Assembly (NCBI GenBank): GCA_020796225.1
Contig: CM036761.1
Span: forward strand, 36,034,928 to 36,098,927
DNA from: Arion vulgaris
Taxonomy: Eukaryota > Mollusca > Gastropoda > Stylommatophora > Arionidae
Length of the DNA: 64,000 nucleotides
Reading direction: 5' to 3'
The notes beneath the pieces were generated by a model, which saw only the letters and a program-made list of their open reading frames with translations, was not told the DNA's origin and searched no databases. Of the stretch, positions 1 through 10,262 are shown piece after piece (the stretch's first letter is position 1; each line of letters begins with the position of its first letter). The position numbers were made by a program, and so were the translations under genes.

Positions 1-164
1 GGGGAGAGACAGAGGTAAGACAGAAATCAAATATTTGTAATAGCCTGACTTCATAATACGAGAGACGTCAACATCTGAAGTGATAGCAAATACCAGAGAC
101 AGAGGTTTTTGGAGATACATGATCGACTACTCCAGCCGAAACGTCTAAAGGGCAATAGAGTGTA

Positions 165-208
165 ACATAGAGCGAGGACAATAGAGAACATATATGAGAA
201 TAAGAGCT

Positions 209-247
<39 letters not shown>

Positions 248-453
248 ATAAAGAACATATATGAGAATAAGAGCTTAACACACAGAGAGAGAGAGAGAGG
301 AGAATACAGAACATATATGAGAATAAGAGCTTAACACAGAGAGAGAGATAGAGAGAGAGAGAGAGGAGAATAAAGAACATATATGAGAATAAGAGCTTAA
401 CACAGAGAGAGAGAGAGGGGAGAATAAAGAACATATATGAGAATAAGAGCTTA

Positions 454-497
<44 letters not shown>

Positions 498-1040
498 ATA
501 AAGAACATATATGAGAATAAGAGCTTAACACAGAGAGAGAGAGAGGGGAGAATAAAGAACATATATGAGAATGAGAGCTTAACACACAGAGAGAGATAGA
601 GAGAGAGAGAGAAGAGAATAAAGAACATATATGAGAATAAGAGCTTAACACAGAGAGAGAGAGGGAGAATAAAGAACATATATGAGAATAAGAGCTAACA
701 CAGAGAGAGAGAGAGGAGAATAAAGAACATATATGAGAATAAGAGCTTAACATAGAGAGAGAGAGAGGAGAATAAAGAACATATATGAGAATAAGAGCTT
801 AACATAGAGAGAGAGAGAGAGAGAGAGGGGAGAATAAAGAACATATATGAGAATAAGAGCTTAACATAGAGAGAGAGAGAGAGAGAGAGAGGAGAATAAA
901 GAACATATATGAGAATAAGAGCTTAACATAGAGAGAGAGAGAGAGAGGGGAGAATAAAGAACATATATGAGAATAAGAGCTTAACATAGAGAGAGGGGAA
1001 GAGAGGAGATAGAGAACATATATGAGAATAAGAGCTTAAC

Positions 1041-1076
<36 letters not shown>

Positions 1077-1225
1077 ATAAAGAACATATATGAGAATAAG
1101 AGCTTAACATAGAGAGAGAGAGAGAGAGAGGGGAGAATAAGAGCTTAACATAGAGAGAGAGAGAGGAGAATAGAGAACATATATGAGAATAAGAGCTTAA
1201 CACAGAGAAAGAACAATAAAGAATA
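165..1225. repeat. GA-rich minisatellite, about 17 units
   Basis: About 17 units of 50-70 bp. Each joins a constant block (GAGAATAAAGAACATATATG, then AGAATAAGAGCTTAACA) to a (GA)n tract of changing length, so the period varies with the microsatellite inside it. Read on the minus strand it gives Ser/Leu-rich low-complexity frames with no sign of being a gene. Confidence 0.95.
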
Positions 1226-1498
1226 TCGTGATAATGATGAGTTTCTCATTTGCCAAACATATCCAGACACAAAAAAGTATTTATATATTAGATTCTCTTT
1301 CTTTCTTTGAACTTGTGATTGTTTTGTATAATGTCATTTCTTGACATTTCCTTTCATCTTAGATTGTATTCACCTGTAATAGACTGCATGGAAAGTGCTT
1401 TGAAAACTTACTGTATGCATATTAAAAATGTTTCTCAAACTCAACTGTTGTATGTGGAGGTGGATAAACTTGAGAAACAATTTCCGACATCACCGTGT

Positions 1499-3035
1499 AT
1501 GATTTCAAAATCTATGTTTCATCTCTTTGTACCTTTCCAGGTAAGTAGAATGTTCACGCGTGTGATCTCAAGATCTATGTTTCATCTCTTTGTACCAGTC
1601 CAGGTAAGTAGAATGTCCACGTGTATGATTTCAAGATCTATGTTTCATCTCTTTGTACCTGTCCAGGTAAGTAGAATGTTGACGTGTGTGATCTCAAGAT
1701 CTATGTTTCATCTCGTTGTACCTATCCAGGTAAGTAGAGTGTCAGCGAGTGTGACTCAAGATCTATGTTTCATATCTTTGTACCTGTCCAGGTAAGTAGA
1801 ATGTCGACGTGTATGATCTCAAGATCTGTTTCATATCTTTGTACCTGTCCAGGTAAGTAGAATGTTGACGTGTATGATCTCAAGATCTATGTTTAATCTC
1901 TTTGTACCTGTCCAGGTAAGTAGAATATCGACGTGTATGATCTCAAGATCTGTTTCATCTCTTTCTACCTGTCCAGGTAAGTAAAATGTTGACGTGTATG
2001 ATCTCAAGATCTATGTTTCATCTCTTTGTACCTGTCCAGGTAAGTAGAATATCGACGTATATGATCTGAAGATCTATTTCATCTCTTTGTACCTGTCCAG
2101 GTAAGTAGAATATCGACGTGTATGATCTCAAGATATGTTTCATCTCTTTCTACCTGTCAAGGTAAGTAGAATGTCGACGTGTATGATCTCAAGATCTATG
2201 TTTCATCTCTTTGTACCTGTCCAGGTAAGTAGAATGTCGACGTATATGATCTCAAGATCTATTTAATCTCTTTGTATTTGTCCAGTTAAGTAGAATATCG
2301 ACGTGTATGATCTCAAGATCTGTTTCATCTCTTTGTACCTGTCCAGGTAAGTAGAATGTCGACGTGTATGATCTCAAGATCTGTTTCATATCTTTGTACC
2401 TGTCCAGGTAAGTAGAATGTTGACGTGTATGATCTCAAGATCTATGTTTAATCTCTTTGTACTTGTCCAGGTAAGTAGAATATCGACGTGTATGATCTCA
2501 AGATCTGTTTCATCTCTTTCTACCTGTCCAGGTAAGTAAAATGTTGACGTGTATGATCTCAAGATCTATGTTTCATCTCTTTGTACCTGTCCAGGTAAGT
2601 AGAATATCGACGTATATGATCTGAAGATCTATTTCATCTCTTTGTACCTGTCCAGGTAAGTAGAATATCGACGTGTATGATCTCAAGATATGTTTCATCT
2701 CTTTCTACCTGTCAAGGTAAGTAGAATGTCGACGTGTATGATCTCAAGATCTATGTTTCATCTCTTTGTACCTGTCCAGGTAAGTAGAATGTCGACGTAT
2801 ATGATCTCAAGATCTATTTAATCTCTTTGTATTTGTCCAGGTAAGTAGAATATCGACGTGTATGATCTCAAGATCTGTTTCATCTCTTTGTACCTGTCCA
2901 GGTAAGTAGAATGTCGACGTATATGATCTCAAGATCTATTTCATCTCTTTGTATTTGTCCAGGTAAGTAGAATATCTACGTGTATGATCTCAAGATCTAT
3001 GTTTCATCTCTTTGTACCTGTCCAGGTAAGTAGAA
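1499..3035 (+). repeat. ~62-bp minisatellite with splice-site-like units
   Basis: About 25 units of 61-63 bp. Each holds AAGATCTATGTTTCATCTC, a pyrimidine-rich run TTTGTACCTGTC, then CAGGTAAGT and AGAATGTCGACGTGTATG. CAGGTAAGT is the ideal 5' splice-site consensus, and with the tract before it the same CAG also reads as a 3' splice site. Most units keep it exactly; about three are altered (CAAGGTAAGT near 2160 and 2715, CAGTTAAGT near 2285). A nine-unit block of 555 bp is duplicated (about 1800-2354 and 2355-2909). Short frames through it are by-products. Confidence 0.95.
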
Positions 3036-3065
3036 GGTCAATACAAATTAAAGCATACACTAGTT

Positions 3066-3100
3066 TATCATCATCATCATCAAGTAGCTTGTCCCTTCAG
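3066..3100 (-). mobile_element. Sliver of LINE A-type 3' end
   Basis: On the minus strand it reads AAGGGACAAGCTACTTGATG followed by repeated GATGAT. This resembles the LINE A terminus (CTCAAGACAAGCTATTTGAT) at 11945-11971. It lies about 30 bp downstream of the 62-bp array. Too short for a firm call. Confidence 0.4.
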
Positions 3101-3180
3101 GAACTTGGATCCCATGACAGAAGTCCTGAAAACTCTCTATACTGTGCAAATGCAAATCTTCACTTCTCTTGTATCCTTTG

Positions 3181-3274
3181 CTTGATAAAGACCTTTTGTT
3201 CGAAACATTGCAGTGTATTGTTATTGTTTTTGTACTTTGTAAAACTATAGTACTTTGCTTTTACGTGTTTGGCC
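3181..3274 (+). repeat. Copy of inverted-repeat family arm
   Basis: Reads CTTGATAAAGACC, TTTTGTTCGAAAC, then TTTGTAAAACTATAGTACTTTG and ACGTGTTTGGCC. It matches the right arm of the hairpin at 19698-19773 with scattered differences. Other copies are at 3914-4010 (opposite orientation) and near 62355-62405. Confidence 0.75.
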
Positions 3275-3359
3275 AGAGTTACATTTTGTAGAAGTAGAAC
3301 TGGATGCCGGAGAGGCAGAGTGTGTTTAATAAGCTAGCCACATGAACTATCAGCATACA

Positions 3360-3420
3360 TACTCGTCAACATCTGCTGGAAGAACACTGAGCACCTATGT
3401 GTCTGTCCAGAGTAAACAAT
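3360..3420 (+). mobile_element. LINE J C-terminal end
   Basis: One frame gives CWKNTEHLCVCPE and then a stop. This matches the conserved C-terminal end of the RNase H-bearing LINE J (TEHAWECPMCHEID at 13665-13733, TEHLWVCLKCND at 46225). Only the last ~20 codons remain. Confidence 0.5.
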
Positions 3421-3539
3421 CGTCAATTCAGTAACCAATAGTCAATAACCAATATGGCAGAGTGTTTATCCTTGAAAACTGAACTAATGGTTCTGCTATT
3501 TATTTGTTTTCATATCATTAGTTGTTTGAGAAGTTACCC

Positions 3540-3695
3540 CCACGCCCTTGTGGTGACGGGGCCCTCATTGGGAGCAAAGAATAATACAACTGCGACCTAC
3601 AAGGCATGTCGTTAGAGGCGTCTGAGATAGGGGCCTAGGGAAGGCCTAGGTAAATTTAACAAGTGGTCGATATGGAGCGTTTAAAGAAGAAGAAG
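3540..3695 (+). mobile_element. SINE-1 copy, internally shortened
   Basis: Contains the SINE-1 head (GACGGGGCCCTCATTGGGAG, AAAGAATAATACAACTGCGA), a diverged core GGCATGTCGTTAGAGGCG, and the 3' end GTGGTCGATATGGAGCGTTT with a (GAA)n tail. It lacks the ~100 bp between core and tail found in full copies such as 59400-59662. No clear TSD was found. Confidence 0.85.
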
Positions 3696-3913
3696 AAGAA
3701 GACATCAAACAAAAAGTAGGATAATTAAACGTTGTTATTATTTTTTCCCTTCAGATTCCATTGTGGACATAAATGTGGAGAATCCTTGTCTTGAACCGTC
3801 GATCTATGAGAAATGTTACTTTTTATGTGCAACAAATTCAAACTGCAGACATGGAATTTTGAAGAAATCAATTATCGAAAAATGGGGAGACAGCAGTAAA
3901 ACTTAGTAAAGTA

Positions 3914-4010
3914 GCGAAACGCGTAAGAACAAAGTACTTTAGTTTTACGAAATTCAAAAACAGTGACGATTCACAGCAACGTTTCGACCAAAAGACTTTA
4001 TCAAACAAAC
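3914..4010 (-). repeat. Copy of inverted-repeat family arm, reversed
   Basis: Carries CGTAAGAACAAAGTACTTTAG, AGCAACGTTTCGACC and TTTATCAAACAAAC, the reverse complement of the arm at 3181-3274. With that copy it forms a diverged, widely spaced inverted pair about 640 bp apart. Confidence 0.7.
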
Positions 4011-4194
4011 AATACAACAGGAGTGACGAATTTCAAAGAACACTACATCTGGACGACTACATACGGAGACATTCAAACGTATCTAATGAAAATCTGGGAA
4101 TAAAAACAAATAACGAAATGAATGCAACACACACAAAAAAATCATTTATATTTAATGATCAATAATTAATTTTTACTTCTGTATTATATAAATA

Positions 4195-4710
4195 AAATAA
4201 TGAAACAACTAAAAACAGTAGGGAATGGAACTGAGAAGGGGAAGGAAGCACAAAGATCAGAATACTAAGAGCATGCATATTTCCTTTGGTAACTTAATTG
4301 TGTGAAACATGGACATTAACAAGACAGTGGAAAAACACATATATGATTTTCAATATAAGTGTTACAGAAGAGTCCTCCTATACCATAGATGAGAATAGAA
4401 CACATAGATATAGTCAGAATATTCAAAATAAAAAACTAGCCGATGTTAGAAATAAGAATGAGAAAATTGAAGTATTATGATCATATAAAACAGACACGAA
4501 GGGTTGGAGAGGACCATTATGGAAGGAAGCATCTCTGACAAGAGGAAGACCAGGACGAAGATGGATTCAGGATGAAACTGATGGTTTAAGCATAACGGCT
4601 GCAAAACCGAGACATCTGGCAAATGAGAGAGAGAGACATTTCAATGGATTGTTAGAGTGGCAAAGTTCACAGTTCTGTCCAGAACAAGCTATTTTATGAT
4701 AATGTTCATA
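4195..4710 (+). mobile_element. LINE A 3' fragment, 5'-truncated
   Basis: Aligns with the 3' third of LINE A (11480-11971): CAAAGATCAGAATACTAAGA, then a frame with CETWTLTRQWKNTYM, a frame with RRPGRRWIQDETDGLS, and the end CAGAACAAGCTATTTTATGAT. Frameshifts and stops split the coding. In intact relatives this encodes the C-terminal tail downstream of reverse transcriptase. The left edge is a 5' truncation inside the reverse transcriptase thumb region. Confidence 0.85.
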
Positions 4711-5489
4711 TCCTGAATTATGTTTAAAAATCAACAAAACATATCGTATCTATTGTTTAAGTAAAGATATGTATATTTTAAGCTCCACAGAAGATAGTAC
4801 ATGCATTTCGATAAAGTAAAAGTAAGAAATAAGTAATAGATTCTGAGACTGGAAGCAGGTTACCAAAATTGTTCTGTGATTTTCAAGAAATTAAACACTA
4901 CTTTGGAACTCTTCATATGCACTTTAAATTCATTTATTTGGGATCGCGAGAGAGAGAATTCATTTATATGTTCTGTAAGTTCATAGTTCATAAGTACGGT
5001 TCCAACTTCACTGCAACGGGTCACCCCATAATTGCTCCGATCCTGTGCCAACGAAAATCACATGAAATGCTAACAACTGTGAAATGTCGCCTGTGTGAGC
5101 TAATTCGAGAATGAAACAGCCGTGTACCGCCACAAAAGCAACCTGCACCGCATAAATGCATATGGCCGTCCAAAGTTGAAACACAAAACTGTTCATCACT
5201 TGAAGTGCATCTGTAAGTGTTTGTTTTGCAAGACAACTATTCAATGCTTCTGATTACAAGTAAACATGCTTTTTATATTTTAGTTGGGAAGAAGGGGGGG
5301 TGGGGAGGAGGAGGAGGAAACGCCGTTACTGAAGTTGATAACAATCTGCAGTACTGACCACGTGCCGTAGAGATTCCGGGGTTCAAGGCCATCTTGCCTC
5401 CACCAAAAAAATATTTTGTGTCGGAGTGCACAAAGTGCAAGGTTGAACTACTTGAAGTACTAATCCTTTACATGGTGGTGTAAATTACA
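4711..5489. other. No recognised feature
   Basis: AT-rich sequence without a supportable gene. A hydrophobic 78-codon frame on the minus strand (5008-5244) overlaps a second frame and has no recognisable domain. TTCCGGGGTTCAAGGCC near 5374 is faintly B-box-like but has no A box at the right distance. Confidence 0.5.
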
Positions 5490-5580
5490 ATTACCTCTGA
5501 ATTCGGAGTAAGGCTTGCTTGAATGGCGAGGGGCACTGGTGTTAAGGAAAGCAAGTATTCAAGCAAAAATCAATCAGAAG
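5490..5580 (+). mobile_element. S4 short repeat, partial
   Basis: Reads TTACCTCTGAATTCGGAGTA, GAATGGCGAGGGGCACTGG and GAAAGCAAGTATTCAAGC. It matches the copy at 5665-5825 and, inverted, 46010-46140. No tail is visible. Confidence 0.6.
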
Positions 5581-5664
5581 CGCCATAATAGGAGCCATGA
5601 CTACGACTGAAATCATAGCGGGTGAAGGAAAAAACATATCTTAGCTGTAAATGTTGACTGAATT

Positions 5665-5825
5665 TAGAGAAAGAGAACCTGTGAAGTCGGAGAAAGCTCG
5701 CCTGAATGGCAAGGGACACTAATGGTAGGAAAGCAAGTATTCATGCAAAAATCAGAAGCATCATACTGGACTATGCTTGCATTCATAGCGTGTGAACAAG
5801 AAGAAGAAGAAGAAGAAGAGGAAGT
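5665..5825 (+). mobile_element. S4 short repeat with (GAA)n tail
   Basis: Second S4 copy (GTGAAGTCGGAGAAAGCTCG, AATGGCAAGGGACACTAATG) ending in a (GAA)n run at 5799-5822. The trinucleotide tail is the same kind as on SINE-1, SINE-2 and several LINEs here, implying the same retrotransposition machinery. No coding capacity. Confidence 0.6.
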
Positions 5826-5939
5826 TAGTGAGAAAGTGAGTTACTCGTTTCAAATACTATTTGCTATTGTTGTGATATCTCTAATTTGTATCACACTTCT
5901 GTAGATCATGTGATTACTTTATAGATAATTATGTGAACA

Positions 5940-6074
5940 GAGAACCGAGGAAGTGCTGAACTGTACTAATGAGAAGATGTTCGGGGATGTCAATGAGGTG
6001 ATGTGAATTGATGACAGCGAAGGGGTAAAGAGAGATGTTGATGAGAAGATGTTGAGAGTAATATCAGTAGGGAG
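5940..6074. repeat. Degenerate GATG-rich sequence
   Basis: Purine-rich with repeated GATG/GATGAG words (GAAGATGTTCGGGGATGTCA, GATGTTGATGAGAAGATGTTG). Similar words recur at 7110-7390. Probably a decayed tandem repeat; no clean period. Confidence 0.4.
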
Positions 6075-6700
6075 AGGCTGCAGGACACTGCAACAAACAC
6101 TTACATAGACTTAGTTAGTTAGTCTTTCCTCTGGGCCTGTGGGCGCGCATAGGGCAGAGGTCATAGCTCCATGTCTCGGGTTCGTTGCTATCTGTTTTAG
6201 GTCTTTAATGTTTGCTAGGCCCATCGTTGAGCCTTCTGATGATGGTTCTACGCAGAGTCTCTCTGGTCTTCCTGTTTCTTTCCTCTGGTGTCCATATGAG
6301 GGATTGGGTAGGGAGTTTTCTTCATCCATTCTAAGTGTGTGCCGATGTAGTTCTCAGCGGGCTTTCTTATAAAATTTGATACATTTTCTTGTTTGGTCTC
6401 TTGTCTTATTTGTGTATTAGGTCTGAAATCTGACCATTTGAGGTTACATAGACTAGGAATAAGTAAAAACAGTTCTCTGCCGGTGTCAACAGGCGGAACA
6501 TCACCGGAACATGTGATGCAAGTCTGTCCTCTCCTGTGTGAGCTGAGAAGCAGCATGCGGTCACACCCAGTCGACCTGAAAACTAAACTTTGGGAAACCT
6601 AACAGACACTGACTACTGAAACTGAAACTGACTGTCCAGTTTGTGGTCCACAGTAAATTAAGCGCATGACCAGAGATCGCTGAAGAAGAGAAGTGAAGAA
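6075..6700 (+). mobile_element. LINE RH 3' end, split by LINE F
   Basis: C-terminal end of an RNase H-bearing LINE. The left piece (6075-6111, CAGGACACTGC then AAACACTTACATAGACT) matches GHCRLNKHLHRLG coding at 35640-35690. After an inserted LINE F the frame resumes at 6444 with LHRLGISKN, PEHVMQVCPLLCELRSS and HPVDLKTKLWET, like 35680-35830. The cysteine/histidine pattern before CPLL is the usual tail following RNase H in these LINEs. Ends in a GAA-rich tail near 6670-6700. Confidence 0.85.
6112..6443 (-). mobile_element. LINE F 3' fragment inserted in LINE RH
   Basis: Exactly bounded by an 11-bp TSD TTACATAGACT (6101-6111 and 6444-6454). Minus-strand coding has QIRQETKQENVSNFI, then SYGHQRKETGRPERL and the terminal MTSALCAPTGPEER and stop. 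That is the common LINE C-terminus pattern of a GRP-rich segment, a tryptophan or equivalent, then ALCA. 332 bp, 5'-truncated, tail of AACTA type. Confidence 0.9.
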
Positions 6701-6734
6701 GTAGGGCGAGGGTAAGTGACAACTCTAGATAACT

Positions 6735-7078
6735 AGGCCAGACAACTGACCGGGACTCCTGACCTAGATCAGAAAAGGGGCTGGAAATTACAGATGTTTG
6801 ATAGAACACTGCACTCTCTTTTGCAATTTTACTCAATTCTGTGAGTCTGTGGTTATTCTTTGGTGACAAATATTCATAATATCGATATTCTTTATTGTTA
6901 AACTTAACTTGTCGCATAATATAACTTCGTGCTAGCATTTTGTGTTGATTTTAAAATGAATTCGTCTATATACACCAATACGGGAATGCGAGGTCACGTG
7001 GTGTAGTTGTGGTCTGATTTCCCATAATTCTTACCTGAGTCCGAAGGCCCATAAGTTTATAGATGGCTCTGCTCTAAT
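6735..7078. repeat. Dispersed repeat R1, copy 1
   Basis: About 340 bp matching 22103-22446 nearly end to end, same orientation: GGCCAGACAACTG, GGAAATTACAGATGTTTGAT, AATTCGTCTATATACACCAA, GTCTGATTTCCCATAATTC. No coding shared beyond chance frames. Family unknown; it starts with the near-palindrome GGCCAGACAACTGGCC (clean in copy 2). No TSD recognised. Confidence 0.85.
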
Positions 7079-7079
7079 G

Positions 7080-7493
7080 AAGTGATGTAGTGTTAGGACC
7101 TCGAAGTTTATTAATATTGTTAATGATGAGATGCCGAGTAGCGATAACGATGGGTGCTGAGTTAGGTCAGTGATAAATGCTGAGTTATACAAACATGAAA
7201 ATACTGAATGTTGCTAAAGAGGAGGCGATGAGTAAAAGCAATAAGCATTTTGTGACGAAGGCCATGAGGAGATGTCAAGCGTTTATCTCTGAGCGTTATT
7301 GATTGAAATCAATGAAGTTATGATGAGAAAAGGGACAACGGAAAGATGCTGAGTTAGGTTAACAAAAAGGTGCTGATTGTGATTAAATGATAGGATCAAT
7401 CAATTATCAAGATAAATCAATAAGCTACTTTGAATGATGTATTCATGTTTGTTATATGTGTATACATGTGTGTATGTAGGATATTGTCTCGTC
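7080..7493. other. No gene; GATG/GCTGAG-rich
   Basis: Repetitive-looking purine-rich sequence (GATGCTGAGTTAGG words near 7150 and 7345) without a consistent period, followed by simple TATGTGTATACATGTGTGTA. Nothing coding is supported. Confidence 0.5.
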
Positions 7494-7506
7494 TCTAATA
7501 TATAAG

Positions 7507-7735
7507 TTAGTTTGTTCCTTTCGTGCCAAAGGCGGCACATAGGGCAGAGGTTTTAGATCTCCATGTGATACGGTTCTTTGCTAGCAGTTGGAGATCTTGT
7601 ATGGTTTTACATCCCAATAGTTTACTTTCTTGTTGGATGGTTCTTCGAAGAGTGGTCTTTGGTCTTCCACGTTTTCTTTCCCAACTGGTGATCACATAAG
7701 GACTTGTCGATTTAGTCTCTTTTCGTCTAATATAT
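7507..7735 (-). mobile_element. LINE F 3' end with exact 13-bp TSD
   Basis: 229 bp flanked by TCTAATATATAAG at 7494-7506 and 7736-7748. Minus-strand frame: SPYVITSWERKRGRPKTTLR, RTIQQESKLLGCKTI, then AKNRITWRSKTSALCAAFG and stop. This is a textbook LINE C-terminal tail (KRGRPK..LRRT..W....ALCA). Severe 5' truncation with a clean TSD indicates target-primed reverse transcription and fairly recent insertion. The same family as 6112-6443. Confidence 0.93.
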
Positions 7736-7895
7736 AAGCACAATAAGCTTATAACATGTGTTGGTGCAAACACTGCTCGATCGAACCTTATTTGATTATT
7801 TCTGTCTAGCAAGAAAACTAAGCGTTTGTGAAAGACACTCCTCGGTAAAGCTATTTTCTTGAATGTCTCGCTGGTTGTGCTCGTAAGAACGTTCG

Positions 7896-7965
7896 TATTG
7901 CTAGACTAGGCAATGGGGCCAACCGAAAGAAGGGTAAGTGGTTCGAATCCGGGAAACTTCTAATA
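7896..7965 (+). repeat. tRNA-like/SINE head fragment
   Basis: Holds a perfect pol III B-box-like GGTTCGAATCC (7952-7962) preceded by GCTAGACTAGGCAATGGGGCC as a possible A-box region. No acceptor-stem pairing was found, so it is not called as a tRNA; most likely an old tRNA-derived SINE. Confidence 0.4.
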
Positions 7966-8164
7966 TTTATACACTGTCTGTTTATTGATCAAGATAAATC
8001 TAAAAATATGTTAGATCAATACAGAGATGTCAGGACAATAAAGAGATATCTCCAGAGGTGTGGCCAATGATGATGACAAAGTGAGATCATCGAGAAAGTG
8101 TTGCGTTAATTAGATATTTTCACTATCGACGCCATCGTAAATTGAACAAGTTTATATAATTTCG

Positions 8165-10262
8165 TTCTCAAATGTAGCTACCATATCAATGTTCTAGAGC
8201 TCACTGTGTCCAAGTATAGTTACCATATCAATGTTCTAGAGCTCACTGTGTCCAAGTATAGTTACCATATTAATGCTCTAGCGCTCACTGTGTCCAAGTA
8301 TAGTTACCATATCAATGTTCTAGCGCTCACTGTGTCCAAGTATAGTTACCATATCAATGTTCTAGCGCTCACTGTGTCCAAGTATAGTTACCATATCAAT
8401 GTTCTAGAGCTCACTGTGTCCAAGTATAGTTACCATATTAATGTTCTAGAGCTCACTGTGTCCAAGTATAGTTACCATATTAATGTTCTAGCGCTCACTG
8501 TTCCAAGATAGTTACCATATCAATGATTTAGCGCTCACTGTGTCCAAGTATAGTTACCATATTAATGTTCTAGCGCTCACTGTGTCCAAGTATAGTTACC
8601 ATATCAATGTTCTAGCGCTCACTGTGTCCAAGTATAGTTACCATATCAATGTTCTAGCGCTCACTGTGTCCAAGTATAGTTACCATATCAATGTTCTAGC
8701 GCTCACTGTGTCCAAGTATAGTTACAATATCAATGTTCTAGCGCTCATTGTGTCCAAGCTATAGCTACCATATCAATGTTCTAGCGCTCATTGTCCAAGT
8801 CATAGTTACCATATCAATGTTCTAGAGCTCACTGTGTCCAAATGTAGTTACCATATTAATGTTCTAGCGCTCACTGTGTCCAAGTATAGTTACCATATTA
8901 ATGTTCTAGCGCTCACTGTGTCCAAATGTAGCTACCATATTAATGTTCTAGAGCTCAATGTGTCCAAATGTAGCTACCATATTAATGTTCTAGAGCTCAA
9001 TGTGTCCAAATGTAGCTACCATATTAATGTTCTAGAGCTCACTGTGCCCAAATGTAGCTACCATATTAATGTTCTAGAGCTCACTGTACCCAAATGTAGC
9101 TACCATATTAATGTTCTAGAGCTCAATGTGTCCAAATGTAGCTACCATATTAATGTTCTAGAGCTCAATGTGTCCAAATGTAGCTACCATATTAATGTTC
9201 TAGAGCTCACTGTCCCAAATAGCTACCATATTAATGTTCTAGAGCTCACTGTACCCAAATGTAGCTACCATATTAATGTTCTAGAGCTCAATGTGTCCAA
9301 ATGTAGCTACCATATTAATGTTCTAGAGCTCACTGTGTCCAAATGTAGTTACCATATCAATGTTCTAGAGCTCACTGTGTCCAAATGTAGCTACCATATC
9401 AATGTTCTAGAGCTCACTGCGCTCAAGTATAGCTACCATAACAATGTTCTAGAGCTCACTGTGTCCAAATGTAGCTACCATATTAATGTTCTAGAGCTCA
9501 ATGTGTCCAAATGTAGCTACCATATCAATGTTCTAGAGCTCACTGTGTCCAAATGTAGCTACCATATTAATGTTCTAGAGCTCACTGTGCCCAAATGTAG
9601 CTACCATATTAATGTTCTAGAGCTCACTGTGTCCAAATGTAGCTACCATATTAATGTTCTAGAGCTCACTGTGTCCAAATGTAGCTACCATATTAATGTT
9701 CTAGAGCTCACTGTGTCCAAATGTACCTACCATATCAATGTGCCAGCGTTCAAAGTGCCAGCGTTCAATGTGCCCAAATGTAGCTACCATATCAATGTTC
9801 TAGCGCTCAATGTGCCCAAATGTAGCTACCATATTAATGTTCTAGAGCTCAATGTGTCCAAATGTAGCTACCATATCAATGTTCTAGCGCTCAATGTGCC
9901 CAAATGTACCTACCATATCAATGTTGTAGCGCTCAATGTGCCCAAATGTACCTACCATATCAATGTGCCAGCGCTCAATGTGTCCAAATGTAGTTACCAT
10001 GTCAATGTTACAGCGCTCACTGTGTCCAAATGTAGTTACCATATCAATGTTCTAGCGCTCACTGTGTCCAAATGTAGTTACCATGTCAATGTTCTAGCGC
10101 TCAATGTGCCCAAATGTACCTACCATATCAATGTTGTAGCGTTCAATGTGCCCAAATGTACCTACCATATCAATGTGCCAGCGCTCAATGTGCCCAAATA
10201 TAGCTACCATATCAATGTTCTAGCGCTCACTGCGCCCAAGTATAGCTACCATATCAATGTTA
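8165..10262 (+). repeat. 42-bp minisatellite, about 50 units
   Basis: Unit: TCCAAGTATAGTTACCATAT followed by CAATGTTCTAGAGCTCACTGTG. Being 14 codons long, the array stays open in one frame (8834-10330 with 35 or so repeats like SKCSYHINVLELTV). Variants group regionally: AAGTATAGT dominates left of 8900, AAATGTAGC right of it. Single-base losses near 8497 and 8755 break the frame in the left part. Changes fall on synonymous and non-synonymous sites alike (Lys and Ile codons silent; Tyr/Cys, Glu/Ala, Thr/Asn replaced), so I see no coding constraint. Confidence 0.95.

Noticed and set aside
1319..1795. 158-codon frame as a real exon set
   Set aside because: Most of it is the 62-bp array read in frame; the unique first part has no recognisable domain.
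5008..5244. Hydrophobic 78-codon minus-strand frame as a receptor-like membrane protein
   Set aside because: Short, overlapped by another frame, no family motif, and no flanking exons seen.
5345..5410. tRNA-like B box (GGGGTTCAAGGCC)
   Set aside because: Imperfect B box and no A box at a suitable distance.
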